From Nocardia macrotermitis (GTDB lineage: Bacteria > Actinomycetota > Actinomycetes > Mycobacteriales > Mycobacteriaceae), in assembly GCF_009604405.1 (NCBI RefSeq), contig NZ_WEGK01000011.1:1-64000 (forward strand): a stretch of 64,000 bases of DNA, written 5' to 3'. Numbering within the stretch: position 1 is the first letter of the stretch; every line of letters begins with the position of its first letter. Positions 7,559-16,195 of the stretch are shown in pieces. The position numbers were made by a program, and so were the translations under genes. The notes below the pieces were generated by a model, which searched no databases, had not been told where the DNA came from, and was given only the letters and a program-made list of their open reading frames with translations.

Positions 7559-9028
7559 TCAGGGAGCGATGGACACCGAGGTTGTTTCGAGGAATCCGTC
7601 CAAGCCTTCGGGACCGAATTCGCGGCCGATGCCACTGGCTTTGACACCGCCGAAGGGCGCGGCGGGGTCCATGCTGTAGGCGGCGTTGATTCCCAGTGTG
7701 CCGCTGCGGATTCCGTGGGCGACGGTGGTTGCGCGGGCGATGTCCGGACTCCAGATCGAGCCCGACAGACCGTATTCGCTGGCATTGGCCAGACGGGTCG
7801 CGTCCTCGTCGCCGTCGTGGGGGATCAGGGTAAGGACCGGGCCGAAGATCTCCTCCTGGGCGATGCGCATTGCGTTGTGCGCGTTGGTGAACAGCGTCGG
7901 GCGGACGTACCAGCCACTGTAGATTCCGCTGGGCAGACCGGACCCGCCGACGAGCAGTTGCGCGCCTTCATCGACGCCCTGAGCGATGTACCCCCGGACG
8001 CGCTGCTGCTGACGCTGGGAGACCATCGGGCCGACCCTGGTCGCGGGATCGAACGGATCACCGACCGGAAGACTCTCGACCGTGCTCGCGAGCGCATCGG
8101 CGAACTCGCGATAACGATTGCGCGGCACCAGAACTCGCGTCTGGGCAACGCACGCCTGCCCGCTGTTCATCAACCCCGCGACCGTCATCCCCTCGGCGAC
8201 AACCTGCGGATCGGCATCGTCCAGAACGACTGCGGCGGACTTCCCGCCGAGCTCCAGACTCACCCGTCGCAACGCCGACCCGCACGCCGCCGCGACCTTC
8301 CTACCCACAGCCGTCGAACCGGTGAACGACACCTTGTCGACCCCGGGGTGCGACACCAGATACCGCCCGATCTCACGGTCCCCGGGCAGGATGCTGACCA
8401 GGCCGGGCGGCAACCCGAGTTCGCTCAGTAGCTCCGCGGTGAAGTACGCGTCCAACGCGGTCTCGGGCGAGGGTTTGAGCACCACCGCGCAGCCCGCCAG
8501 CAGTGCCGGAACGAGTTTCGCGACGGTCAGGAACATCGGCATATTCCACGGAATGATCGCCGCGACCACACCCACGGGCGAGCGGCGCACGGCCACCTCG
8601 CCACCGAACGCGCCCGCCCGCGTCTCCTGCCACGGGTGCCGAGCCGCGACATCCGCGAACGCGCCGATCATCGCACCGGGCAGCCGGGCATGCGCCGACC
8701 GGGAGAACGTGATCGGCGCACCCATCTCGGTGGTGACCAGCTGTGCGAGCTCCTCCTGACGCGGCCGATACCGCTCGGCCAGCTGCCGCACGATCGCGAT
8801 CCGTTCCGATGGATCGAGTCTCGGCCACGGCCCCTCATCGAAAGCCTTGCGCGCCAATGAAACCGCACGGTCGACGTCTGCGCGAGTGGGCTCGGGCACC
8901 CGGCCGACAGGTCGCTCGGTGTGCGGCGAGATCACCTCGATCGTGCCGTCACCACTCGGTTCGACCCACTCGCCGCCGATGAACAGATGCCGATGAGCAG
9001 GCACGGCTACCTCTTGGGGATAAGGCAT
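7559..9028 (-). CDS. Aldehyde dehydrogenase
   Basis: A 489-residue NAD(P)-dependent aldehyde dehydrogenase of the usual length. Visible landmarks are IIPWNMPMF and KPSPETA in the cofactor domain, FTGSTAVG, the general base Glu259 in LELGGKSA, and the nucleophile Cys293 in GQACVAQT, 34 residues apart as expected. EEIFGPVL and FGGVKASGIGRE close the fold. ATG at 9028 with AGGTGG five bases upstream is preferred over the GTG at 9037. It lies in the minus-strand operon between the amidohydrolase and AveC-like genes, and would oxidise an aldehyde intermediate to the acid. The substrate is unknown. Confidence 0.93.
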   Translation of the reverse strand: MPYPQEVAVPAHRHLFIGGEWVEPSGDGTIEVISPHTERPVGRVPEPTRADVDRAVSLARKAFDEGPWPRLDPSERIAIVRQLAERYRPRQEELAQLVTTEMGAPITFSRSAHARLPGAMIGAFADVAARHPWQETRAGAFGGEVAVRRSPVGVVAAIIPWNMPMFLTVAKLVPALLAGCAVVLKPSPETALDAYFTAELLSELGLPPGLVSILPGDREIGRYLVSHPGVDKVSFTGSTAVGRKVAAACGSALRRVSLELGGKSAAVVLDDADPQVVAEGMTVAGLMNSGQACVAQTRVLVPRNRYREFADALASTVESLPVGDPFDPATRVGPMVSQRQQQRVRGYIAQGVDEGAQLLVGGSGLPSGIYSGWYVRPTLFTNAHNAMRIAQEEIFGPVLTLIPHDGDEDATRLANASEYGLSGSIWSPDIARATTVAHGIRSGTLGINAAYSMDPAAPFGGVKASGIGREFGPEGLDGFLETTSVSIAP

Positions 9029-9159
9029 GATTACCACCTGAATTACACTGTGTGAGTTTGGATTCGAGGCAGGAATACCCCGCTCCGGCCGAGTCGGCGT
9101 CAGGCTCGGTGTCGAGAATTCCTTCGACCATTCGTCTGTCTTCCTGTTCGAACAAGCAG

Positions 9160-10404
9160 CTACCTGTGCTTGACGATGCGCCCGTCCTTCATGACGAAAC
9201 GCACGTCCTGCAACAGCGTGATATCCGCGGTCGGATCGCCTGGCACAGCGATGATGTCGGCAAGCAACCCAGCCGCGAGCCGTCCACGATCATCGACATC
9301 GATGAGCTCGGCGCTGACCACCGTCGCGGCCCGTAACGCCTGAGCGGGCGTCATACCCCGATCCACCAGTGCCCAAAGCTCTTTCGCATTGTCACCGTGC
9401 GGAACGGCGGGAGCGTCTGTGCCGCAGGCGATCTTGACTCCGGCCCGGATCGCCTTGCGCAACGTCTCCCGGGCGCGTGGGAACACCTCGGCGGCCTTCT
9501 TCTGAAGCGCGGGAGCGGCTTTGGAGACATCCAGCCCCTCGGACAGATAACTCGTCGGCACCAGAAACGTGCCGTGCTCGACCATCATCGCGATGGTGTC
9601 GTCACTGGCCAGCGACCCGTGTTCGATGCAGTCCACCCCCGCGCGGACGCACGCCCGAATCCCCGCGTCGCCGTGCGCGTGCGCGGCGACCCGAATCCCG
9701 GCCCGGTGCGCCTCGTCCACGATCGCTTCGAGTTCCTCGTCCGAATACTGTTGTGCGCCTGCGAGAGTCCCGTGTGACATCACCCCGCCCGAGGCGGAGA
9801 TCTTGATCACCCCCGCGCCGTACTTGATCTGATACCGCACCGATTCGCGCACCTGCGGAACCCCGTTCGCGCGCCCCTCCTCGACGCTCACCGGCATGAT
9901 GTGCGGCGCGAGACGCTGGAACATCGTCGGATCGAGGTGGCCGCCGGTCGGGGTGATGGCGTGCCCGGCCCCGACGATGCGCGGCCCCTCGACCCAGCCC
10001 TGTTCGATGGCGCGGGCCAGGTCGACGTCCAGCAGATAACCGCCGGACTTCACCATCAGCCCCAGATTGCGCACCGTGGTGAATCCGGCATGCAGTGTGG
10101 TGCGGGCGTTCACGGTGCCGCGCAGGGTGCGGTAGACCGGGTCGTCCTGCACGCCGTGCATCGGATTCGGCAGCCCGGTGGGAGTGTCGGGACCGCCGAT
10201 CAGCAGGTTGATCTCCATATCCATCAACCCGGGCAGCAGCGTGAGATCGCCCAGATCGACCACCCGTGCGCCCGGGGGTTCCTGGACCGGATCGACCGCG
10301 GTGATCAGCGTGCCGTCCACCACGACGGTCGCGGGGGAGTGCACCTGCCCGGATTCCACGTCCACCCAGCGCGCGGCGCGCAGGACCGTGCTCGACTCAC
10401 TCAC
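9160..10404 (-). CDS. Amidohydrolase superfamily protein lacking the HxH metal motif
   Basis: A 414-residue member of the imidazolonepropionase-like amidohydrolases. The composite beta-sandwich plus TIM barrel is supported by VVDLGDLTLLPGLMD, GFTTVRNLG, IKISASGGVMSHG, AAHAHGD, CIEHGS and CGTDAP. After LLPGLMD the family normally shows HxH; here the sequence is MEINLL, so both first-strand metal histidines are missing. The remaining Lys, His and Asp ligands are in place. It may bind one metal, or be a divergent hydrolase or lyase. GTG at 10404 with GAGG seven bases upstream is the start. It follows small partner 1 by 34 bp. Confidence 0.85.
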   Translation of the reverse strand: MSESSTVLRAARWVDVESGQVHSPATVVVDGTLITAVDPVQEPPGARVVDLGDLTLLPGLMDMEINLLIGGPDTPTGLPNPMHGVQDDPVYRTLRGTVNARTTLHAGFTTVRNLGLMVKSGGYLLDVDLARAIEQGWVEGPRIVGAGHAITPTGGHLDPTMFQRLAPHIMPVSVEEGRANGVPQVRESVRYQIKYGAGVIKISASGGVMSHGTLAGAQQYSDEELEAIVDEAHRAGIRVAAHAHGDAGIRACVRAGVDCIEHGSLASDDTIAMMVEHGTFLVPTSYLSEGLDVSKAAPALQKKAAEVFPRARETLRKAIRAGVKIACGTDAPAVPHGDNAKELWALVDRGMTPAQALRAATVVSAELIDVDDRGRLAAGLLADIIAVPGDPTADITLLQDVRFVMKDGRIVKHR

Positions 10405-10438
10405 GATCGCACCTCGCGCCCGGGGTGCACGGTCCCGC

Positions 10439-10768
10439 TCATGGGATCGGCTCCAGCACGCAGTCCAAAGTCGTTGTGCCACTGTCTGGTACCCACGGCT
10501 GACTCCACACCTCCACCGGGAACGACACGTTGATCATCGAATACAGCAGATACGCCAGGTTCTGCACCTGCTCGGGCAGATCCTCCAGCGGGAACCCGTC
10601 GCAGTAGCCGATCGCCGCTTCCGCACGCGGGGTGATCGCATCGTAGAACTCCTGCATCTGCGCGACCGTGCTGGCCAGACGCTTCGCATAACGTTCGGGT
10701 TCGGTTGCCAGACACCATATTTCGGCGAAAGGTTCCAGATCGGCGAATTCCTCGGGCAACAGGCTCAT
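10439..10768 (-). CDS. 109-aa partner of Rieske oxygenase 1 (uncharacterised family)
   Basis: A 109-residue acidic, mostly helical protein. It begins MSLLPEEFADLEPFAEIWCL and is paralogous to the gene at 12956-13285, with shared LPxEFA, WCLxTExER, PRxxxAI, CDxxPLxDLPE, NLxYLxYS and SQP motifs and exactly equal length. Its ATG overlaps the TGA of Rieske 1 as ATGA, so the two are translationally coupled. The same gene order and overlap occur in the second Rieske module. I do not recognise the family. A dedicated subunit, assembly factor or electron-transfer adaptor of the oxygenase is the simplest inference. The two conserved cysteines are too few for an iron-sulfur cluster by themselves. Confidence 0.85.
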   Translation of the reverse strand: MSLLPEEFADLEPFAEIWCLATEPERYAKRLASTVAQMQEFYDAITPRAEAAIGYCDGFPLEDLPEQVQNLAYLLYSMINVSFPVEVWSQPWVPDSGTTTLDCVLEPIP

Positions 10769-12036
10769 CGTCCCGCCTCCGCCTTCTCGCGCTGATAGTC
10801 CCCAACCCAGTCGCCGGCCACCTTGTGCAGATGCCGCAACAGAATCTCCTGATCGTTCAGCGGAAATGCCTGCACCGCACGGGATTCCAGCATCATCTGC
10901 GTCGCCTCCAATGTCGAACAGTCCTGCAACCCGTACTCCTTGAACGTCACCGCCGCCATCTCGTGTGCGACCCGCTCCCGAATGCTCCGCGACGGCGGGA
11001 AATACAGATTGCCCTCGAAAATGTGCGTGTTGTACGAGGTCGGCCAGTAGTGATACGTCAGATACCACCCGCTCGACCAGATCAGGATCACGAAATTGGG
11101 CCACAGCTGGAACGAGTCCAGCCCCCACGGCTCACATCCGGCGGGATTCACCCCGGCGGGCAGCGGCCCGAGATCCGGTGTGTCCCAAGGCCCGAACAGT
11201 CCGCTGCGGGTGATGTCCTCCATCGGCTTGCGCATCGAGGGATCGAGTTCCCAGGTGACCACGCCCGAGGTGCTGACCATGCGGTGCGGGCCCTCGAGCC
11301 GGTAGTGCGGCGCTTCGAATCCGGCCTGCTGCGCGGCATTGGAGTAGTTGTCCGGCGTCTGTTTCCCGTGCAGGACCGGCGCGTGATAGAACTCCTGGAA
11401 CGCGTCCATGTAGAGCTTCCAGTTCGCGCCGACCTCGGAGCGGTAGCCGAAACGTTCGGTGAGCGCGTCGAACGGATAGCCGTCCAGGTCGGTGATCATC
11501 GGGCCGAGGAATTCGCGCAGCGACTGCCGAGGTTCGGGCGCGAGATTCACGAACACGAATCCGGACCACACCTCGCAGTGCACCCGCACCAACCCGTATT
11601 CGCTCTGATCCAGATCGAAGAATTCCTCTTGCTGCTGAACGAAATTCAGCGCACCGTCCAATCCGTAACGCCAGCCGTGATATTTGCAGGTGAACTGACG
11701 GCAGGTCCCCGAAACCTCCTCGCGCGGCAACGTATCCCACACCAGTTTGTTGCCCCGGTGACGGCAGACGTTGTGGAAGGCATTGATACCGCCGTCGCGG
11801 TCGCGCACGACGATCACCGAGGCGTGCGCGGCGTGGATCTCCTTGGTGAAGTAGCTGCCGGTGCGCGGAAGTTGTTCCACCCGACCGACATTGAGCCAGG
11901 CGCGCTTGAAGATCGCCTCCCGCTCGAGTTCGAAGAACTCCGGTGAGATCGAATCTTCGTACGACATCGGCGCGGTGCCGAGCTCGGGATAGTGCTCGGT
12001 CCAGCTGCCCTCGGCGGGCTTGGGCCAACGGGGCAT
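10765..12036 (-). CDS. Rieske non-heme iron oxygenase, alpha subunit (copy 1)
   Basis: A 423-residue ring-hydroxylating oxygenase. The Rieske [2Fe-2S] ligands are Cys91-x-His93 in CRHRGNKL and Cys117-x2-His120 in CKYHGW. The mononuclear iron histidines are His218 and His223 in EFYHAPVLH. Expected activity is oxygen- and electron-dependent hydroxylation or demethylation of a hydrophobic substrate. No beta subunit, ferredoxin or reductase gene is nearby, so electrons must come from elsewhere. The first 90 residues are almost the same as in copy 2 (13282-14547). Start ATG has AAGGAG seven bases upstream. It begins 12 bp after the TauD-like gene and overlaps the partner gene by 4 bp. Confidence 0.92.
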   Translation of the reverse strand: MPRWPKPAEGSWTEHYPELGTAPMSYEDSISPEFFELEREAIFKRAWLNVGRVEQLPRTGSYFTKEIHAAHASVIVVRDRDGGINAFHNVCRHRGNKLVWDTLPREEVSGTCRQFTCKYHGWRYGLDGALNFVQQQEEFFDLDQSEYGLVRVHCEVWSGFVFVNLAPEPRQSLREFLGPMITDLDGYPFDALTERFGYRSEVGANWKLYMDAFQEFYHAPVLHGKQTPDNYSNAAQQAGFEAPHYRLEGPHRMVSTSGVVTWELDPSMRKPMEDITRSGLFGPWDTPDLGPLPAGVNPAGCEPWGLDSFQLWPNFVILIWSSGWYLTYHYWPTSYNTHIFEGNLYFPPSRSIRERVAHEMAAVTFKEYGLQDCSTLEATQMMLESRAVQAFPLNDQEILLRHLHKVAGDWVGDYQREKAEAGR

Positions 12037-12048
12037 GGTGTTACTCCT

Positions 12049-12888
12049 TCATCGGATCGGTTCGTCGCCGAGTACGGTGGTGCGCAGCATTTCTCGCGGT
12101 GATCCGGGCGCGTACGGCGCGGCGCGGTGGATGACGCCCCGGTTGTCCCAGATCACCGTGTCCCCGACCGACCACTCGTGCCGGTAGACGCGTTCGGGCG
12201 CGGTGCAGCGGCGCAGCAGATCATCCAGCAGCGCACGGCTTTCGACGGGTTCCATGCCCACGACGTGATCGGCGGAAGCTCCCAGCACCAGCGACCGCCT
12301 CCCCGAACGATGCGTCCAGATCAGCGGATGTTCGCGCGCCGGGCGACGCCGCCACGCCGCGAGCTGTCCGGGACTCGGATCCGGGGTCACCGGCCGCTGC
12401 GAGGCTTCGAGCGAATGCACCACCCGCAGCGCGGCCAGCCGGGCGCGTTCGGCAGCACTGAGGTCATCGAAAGCCCGGTAGGTGGAAGCGAATTCGGTCT
12501 CCCCGCCGGATTCGGCCACGGCTTCGGCGGACAGCACCGTCGCCATCTGCGGACAGGCGTCGTCCTGCGGCGTGCAGCCGTCGATATGCCAGTCGAACGT
12601 CGCGCGCAGATAGTTCGCCGAGGAATTCTTGGCGGTGTCGAGGCTGACCCGATAGATCCCCTCGACCGGGTGATGACCGGGTTCGGTGTCGATCCGTCCG
12701 AGCCTGCGGCAGAACGCGACCTGATCCTGCGGCGACAGGTGCAGATCGCGAAATATCAAGACCCCGTACGCTTCCAGCGCCCGCAGCACGATGTGGGCGG
12801 CGGCGGGATCGTTCGTCAGCTGCTCGCCGTCGACGCCGTGCGCCCGCGCTCCGACATCGTGCCCGAGTGGTTCGAGGGTGATCGTCAT
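12049..12888 (-). CDS. TauD/TfdA family 2-oxoglutarate-dependent dioxygenase
   Basis: A 279-residue cytosolic Fe(II)/2-oxoglutarate oxygenase. The iron ligands are His101 and Asp103 in DWHIDG and His255 in GVIHRAAPY. The 2-oxoglutarate-binding arginine is in REMLRTTV a few residues on. Length matches the TauD/TfdA family, whose members hydroxylate sulfonates, phenoxyacetates, carnitine-like or secondary-metabolite substrates. ATG at 12888 is chosen for AAGGAA seven bases upstream; the longer frame to 12972 would nearly abut the preceding gene. It lies between the two Rieske modules in the operon and presumably acts on the same compound series. Confidence 0.9.
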   Translation of the reverse strand: MTITLEPLGHDVGARAHGVDGEQLTNDPAAAHIVLRALEAYGVLIFRDLHLSPQDQVAFCRRLGRIDTEPGHHPVEGIYRVSLDTAKNSSANYLRATFDWHIDGCTPQDDACPQMATVLSAEAVAESGGETEFASTYRAFDDLSAAERARLAALRVVHSLEASQRPVTPDPSPGQLAAWRRRPAREHPLIWTHRSGRRSLVLGASADHVVGMEPVESRALLDDLLRRCTAPERVYRHEWSVGDTVIWDNRGVIHRAAPYAPGSPREMLRTTVLGDEPIR

Positions 12889-12955
12889 GAGGGAATTCCT
12901 TCCGGCACATCGCCGAATCCGACAGTGGCACTGGTGATCACGACAGTTCCGTGGA

Positions 12956-13285
12956 TCACGGTGTCGGCTCACCGATGCGATGCAGTTCGGCGTCGGCGCT
13001 GTCGGTGGGCATGGGCTGGGAGAAGATCTCCACCGCCATCGCGACCATGATCAGCGAATACACCAGGTAGAGCAGGTTCAGCGCGTCCTCGGGCAGATCG
13101 TCGAGGGGATATTTGTCGCAGTGCGAGATGGCCTCGTCCAGGCGCGGCAGGAACGCGTCGTGGAACGCGATCAACTCCGGCATCGGCGTGGCCATGCGGC
13201 ACGCCCAGCGCTCGGATTCGGTTGGCAGACACCAGGTCTGCGCGAATCGCTCGAATTCGGCGAATTCCGTTGGTAGCCGAGTCAT
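12956..13285 (-). CDS. 109-aa partner of Rieske oxygenase 2 (uncharacterised family)
   Basis: A 109-residue paralogue of the 10439-10768 product, starting MTRLPTEFAEFERFAQTWCL. Conserved elements include WCLPTESER, FHDAFLPR, the second Cys in HCD, PLDDLPE, NLLYLVYS and SQP. The start codon overlaps the TGA of Rieske 2 (ATGA), reproducing the arrangement of module 1. No signal peptide is present; a weakly hydrophobic helix (LLYLVYSLIMVAMAV) could be buried in a protein interface. Function is unknown; a specific oxygenase partner is inferred from the repeated pairing. Confidence 0.85.
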   Translation of the reverse strand: MTRLPTEFAEFERFAQTWCLPTESERWACRMATPMPELIAFHDAFLPRLDEAISHCDKYPLDDLPEDALNLLYLVYSLIMVAMAVEIFSQPMPTDSADAELHRIGEPTP

Positions 13286-14547
13286 CGCACACCCACCTCG
13301 GTTCGGTATCGATCGACCCAATCGGCCACCGCGTGATGAAAATGCCGAACCAGAATCTCCTGATCGTTCACCGGGAATCGAGTGATCCCGGCGCTGCGAT
13401 ACGCCTGCTCCAACGCGGTCTGCGTCCCGGTGAGCATCCCCGCGTCCTGCAACGCGAACTCCTTGAACACCACCGAGGAGACCTCGTGCTCCACCCGCTC
13501 CCGCACGGTCCGCGCGGGCTGATAACACAGCATCCCCTCGAACCGGTGTGTGTTGTAGGAGGTGGGCCAGTAGCGGTAGAGCAGATACCAGCCGCGGTAG
13601 ACGAGGATCTCGATATTGGGGAAGATCTGAAAGTTGTCGATACCCCACGGCTCGACCCGTCCGGGGTTCAAACCCGTTGGCATATCACCGAGTTCGGGTG
13701 ATTCCCACGGGCCGACCAGTCCGCTGCGGGTGATCCGCTCGATCGGATACATGAACTCCGGCGGCAACGTCCAGCGTCGCGCCCCACCGGTGCTGACCAT
13801 CCGATGCGGACCGTCGAGCTGAAAGTGCGCGCACTCGAAGCCTTTTCCGGTGCGGACCGCATTCGGTATCTGCTGCGGATGCAGGCCCGGCACGTGGTAG
13901 TACTCCTGGAACGCGTCGGCGAACAGCTTCCAGTTGCTGCGGTTGTCGGCGGTGAACTCGTACCACTCGGTCATCCGATCGAACGGATAGTCGTCCAGGG
14001 CAGTCACCATGGGCCCCAGGAACTCTCGCAATGTCTGGGGCGGCTCCTCGGCGAGATTGACGAAGATGAACCCGTTCCAGACACCGCAGTGCACCCGAAC
14101 GAGCCCGGAGTCCTTCGCGTCGAGATCGAAGAACTCACCCGGCTGCTGCACGAACTCCAGCTCACCGTCCAGCCCGTACCGCCACCCGTGGTACTTACAC
14201 GTGAATTGTCTACAGACACCGGCGGATTCGGCACGCGGATCATCGGTCCACACGAGCTTGTTGCCCCGATGCCGGCAGACGTTGTGGAACGCGTTGACCC
14301 CGCCGTCGCGGTCCCGCACCACGATGATCGAGGTCCGGGCGGCATCGATCTCCTTGGTGAAATAGCTGCCGGTGCGTCGAAGTTGTTCCACCCGACCGAC
14401 ATTGAGCCAGGCGCGCTTGAAGATCGCCTCCCGCTCGAGTTCGAAGAACTCCGGTGACACCGAATCCTCGAACGAGATCGCGCCGGTGCCGAGGTCCGGA
14501 TAATGCTCGGTCCAGCTGCCCTCGGCGGGTTTGGGCCATTGCCTCAC
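13282..14547 (-). CDS. Rieske non-heme iron oxygenase, alpha subunit (copy 2)
   Basis: A 421-residue oxygenase with Rieske ligands Cys91/His93 (CRHRGNKL) and CKYHGW, and mononuclear iron histidines in EYYHVPGLH. It is a paralogue of copy 1, nearly the same over EFFELEREAIFKRAWLNVGR and diverging in the substrate-binding C-terminal half, so the two probably act on related substrates or at different positions of one. GTG at 14547 has AAGGAG five bases upstream. Its GTG overlaps the TGA of the upstream gene (GTGA), and its own TGA overlaps the partner ATG, so three genes are translationally chained. Confidence 0.92.
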   Translation of the reverse strand: MRQWPKPAEGSWTEHYPDLGTGAISFEDSVSPEFFELEREAIFKRAWLNVGRVEQLRRTGSYFTKEIDAARTSIIVVRDRDGGVNAFHNVCRHRGNKLVWTDDPRAESAGVCRQFTCKYHGWRYGLDGELEFVQQPGEFFDLDAKDSGLVRVHCGVWNGFIFVNLAEEPPQTLREFLGPMVTALDDYPFDRMTEWYEFTADNRSNWKLFADAFQEYYHVPGLHPQQIPNAVRTGKGFECAHFQLDGPHRMVSTGGARRWTLPPEFMYPIERITRSGLVGPWESPELGDMPTGLNPGRVEPWGIDNFQIFPNIEILVYRGWYLLYRYWPTSYNTHRFEGMLCYQPARTVRERVEHEVSSVVFKEFALQDAGMLTGTQTALEQAYRSAGITRFPVNDQEILVRHFHHAVADWVDRYRTEVGVR

Positions 14548-15191
14548 GGTTGCTCCTTGATCTCCGGGGGTGCGAACGTCTGTTCCATCGCCGAATCCGG
14601 TTGCAGGCCAACGCTGTTGAATACCAGTGCCAGACACAGATACGACCCGGCCACGAACAGGATCTCGATCAGCTGCCGGGCATCGAAATGTGTTGTCAGA
14701 CTCGACCACGTCTGGTCTCGCACGCGGTACTCGCCGAGCAGCTCGTCGGTCGCGGACAACAACAACCGCTCGACCGGCGACCAGCTCGCATCCGCGGGCC
14801 CGCGCGTCACCGCCTCGACCTCGGCCGCAGTGATATCGCAGTTCAGCGCCAGCCGCGCATGCTGCATCCACTCGTACCGCGCGCGACTGCACCACGCGAT
14901 CCGCAGAATCACCAGCTCACGATGCCGCGGTTCGATAGCGGGCCGATCGAGCAACGTGCCGTTGTAGGCCAGCCACGCCGACCCCAGTTCGATGTGATGC
15001 CCGAAAAGACCCAGCACATTGGGCATCGGGGGAGCGTCGGGCGCACCGGACAGATAGCGGTCCGCCAATCCGACTCGCCCGCACAGCATTTCGCGTGCAC
15101 GCGCATCCCACTGCTCGGCTGGCAACGGTGTCAGCCGCGGTTGGCCGGGGTGGCCGAACGGAGCCATGTCGGTGTCGAGAATGTACGACAA
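14544..15191 (-). CDS. Carboxymuconolactone decarboxylase (CMD/AhpD-like) family protein
   Basis: A 215-residue all-helical protein of the CMD/AhpD-like fold. RHRELVILRIAWCSRARYEW followed by QHARLALNCDITAAEV is the family core. The canonical CxxC is reduced: WCSRARYEW keeps one Cys and a second Cys is in LNCDI, so thiol-disulfide activity is doubtful. Family members include decarboxylases, peroxidase partners and enzymes of secondary metabolism. TTG at 15191 is taken as the start because it lies eight bases after a full-length Shine-Dalgarno; the GTG at 15200 overlaps that site and cannot be used with it. Second gene of the operon. Confidence 0.85.
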   Translation of the reverse strand: MSYILDTDMAPFGHPGQPRLTPLPAEQWDARAREMLCGRVGLADRYLSGAPDAPPMPNVLGLFGHHIELGSAWLAYNGTLLDRPAIEPRHRELVILRIAWCSRARYEWMQHARLALNCDITAAEVEAVTRGPADASWSPVERLLLSATDELLGEYRVRDQTWSSLTTHFDARQLIEILFVAGSYLCLALVFNSVGLQPDSAMEQTFAPPEIKEQP

Positions 15192-15193
15192 TC

Positions 15194-15206
15194 GGATCAC
15201 CTCCTT
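15194..15206 (-). promoter_or_regulatory. Full-length Shine-Dalgarno that fixes a TTG start
   Basis: The minus strand reads AAGGAGGTGATCC, complementary over 13 bases to the 3' end of 16S rRNA. GGAGG ends eight bases before TTG (15189-15191). Such a complete match is unusual and argues for strong translation of the CMD-like gene despite its TTG codon. Confidence 0.8.
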
Positions 15207-15266
15207 CGTGTGGATGGTTTGGTTGCGGTCTGAGCTGGAGATCCCCGCCTTCGGGCGGCGGAACCG

Positions 15267-16064
15267 TCAAATCACCGACCCGCCGTTCACGCCGAGTACC
15301 TGACCGGTGATGTATCCGGCCTGCTCAGAGCACAGGAACAGGCACGCGGCGGCGATGTCGTCACCCGAGCCGAGGTGTCCGACCGGGATCGCCTTGGCCA
15401 TGGTGGCGTTGTCGGGGAGATTTCCGGCCTGCTGCGATTGGCGCGACATCGGCGTATCGATCCCCGACGGCGGAATCGTGTTCACGGTGATCCCGGACGC
15501 CGCGTATTCGCGGGCCAGCGCCTTGGTCATCGCGACGACCGCCCCCTTGGACGCGGTGTAGTGCACCATCCCGGGCGACCCGCGCTGCGCGCTCGAGGAG
15601 GAGATCGTCACGATCCGCCCCCACCCGGCGGCGACCATATCCGGGATGACGGCCTGCGCGCAGTGGAACGTCCCGGTCAGATTGACCTCGATGATCCGCT
15701 GCCAGTCCTGCGGCGTGATCTCGGTGAACGGCGCGAACCCGACCAGTCCCGCGCTGGTGACCAGGATGTCGATCGGCCCGAATGCGGCGCGGACCTGCCG
15801 CATCGCGTCGAACACCGCGTCCCGATCGGTGACGTCCACCGCGCGGGCGAGCGCGGTGCCGCCATCGGCCCGTAGTTTCTCCGCGACCTCGTCCGCACCG
15901 GGTCCGTCGATGTCCAGGACCACGGTCCGATAGCCATGTGCCGCAAAGGATTCGCAGATCGACCTGCCCATGCCGGATGCGCCGCCGGTCACTACTGCCA
16001 CTCGACCGGCCGGAGCGTCCGAATCGGGCGAGCGGCCCTGATCGACGCGGTTCGTATCGCTCAT
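15267..16064 (-). CDS. SDR family oxidoreductase
   Basis: A 265-residue classical short-chain dehydrogenase/reductase. The NAD(P)-binding motif is TGGASGMG near residue 27, with LDID ending the second strand, which favours NAD. The catalytic Ser is in ISSSSAQR and Tyr-x3-Lys in HYTASKG. The C-terminal IDTPMSR and GYITGQVLGVNGG are standard. About 20 extra N-terminal residues precede the Rossmann fold. It is the first gene of the ten-gene operon, with GGAGC before the ATG, and would interconvert an alcohol and ketone of the pathway. The divergent TetR gene and its dyad lie directly upstream. Confidence 0.93.
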   Translation of the reverse strand: MSDTNRVDQGRSPDSDAPAGRVAVVTGGASGMGRSICESFAAHGYRTVVLDIDGPGADEVAEKLRADGGTALARAVDVTDRDAVFDAMRQVRAAFGPIDILVTSAGLVGFAPFTEITPQDWQRIIEVNLTGTFHCAQAVIPDMVAAGWGRIVTISSSSAQRGSPGMVHYTASKGAVVAMTKALAREYAASGITVNTIPPSGIDTPMSRQSQQAGNLPDNATMAKAIPVGHLGSGDDIAAACLFLCSEQAGYITGQVLGVNGGSVI

Positions 16065-16195
16065 CGCAGCTCCGTTCGTCGACCGCTCGTCGCGGATCGG
16101 CCGAATGTCCGGCGGGGTCGACGCCCCGCGCTCTCGGATCGGCCGCGCGCGTCGTGCGGCACTCGGATCACCTCGGAACCGATGCTCCGAGCCTG

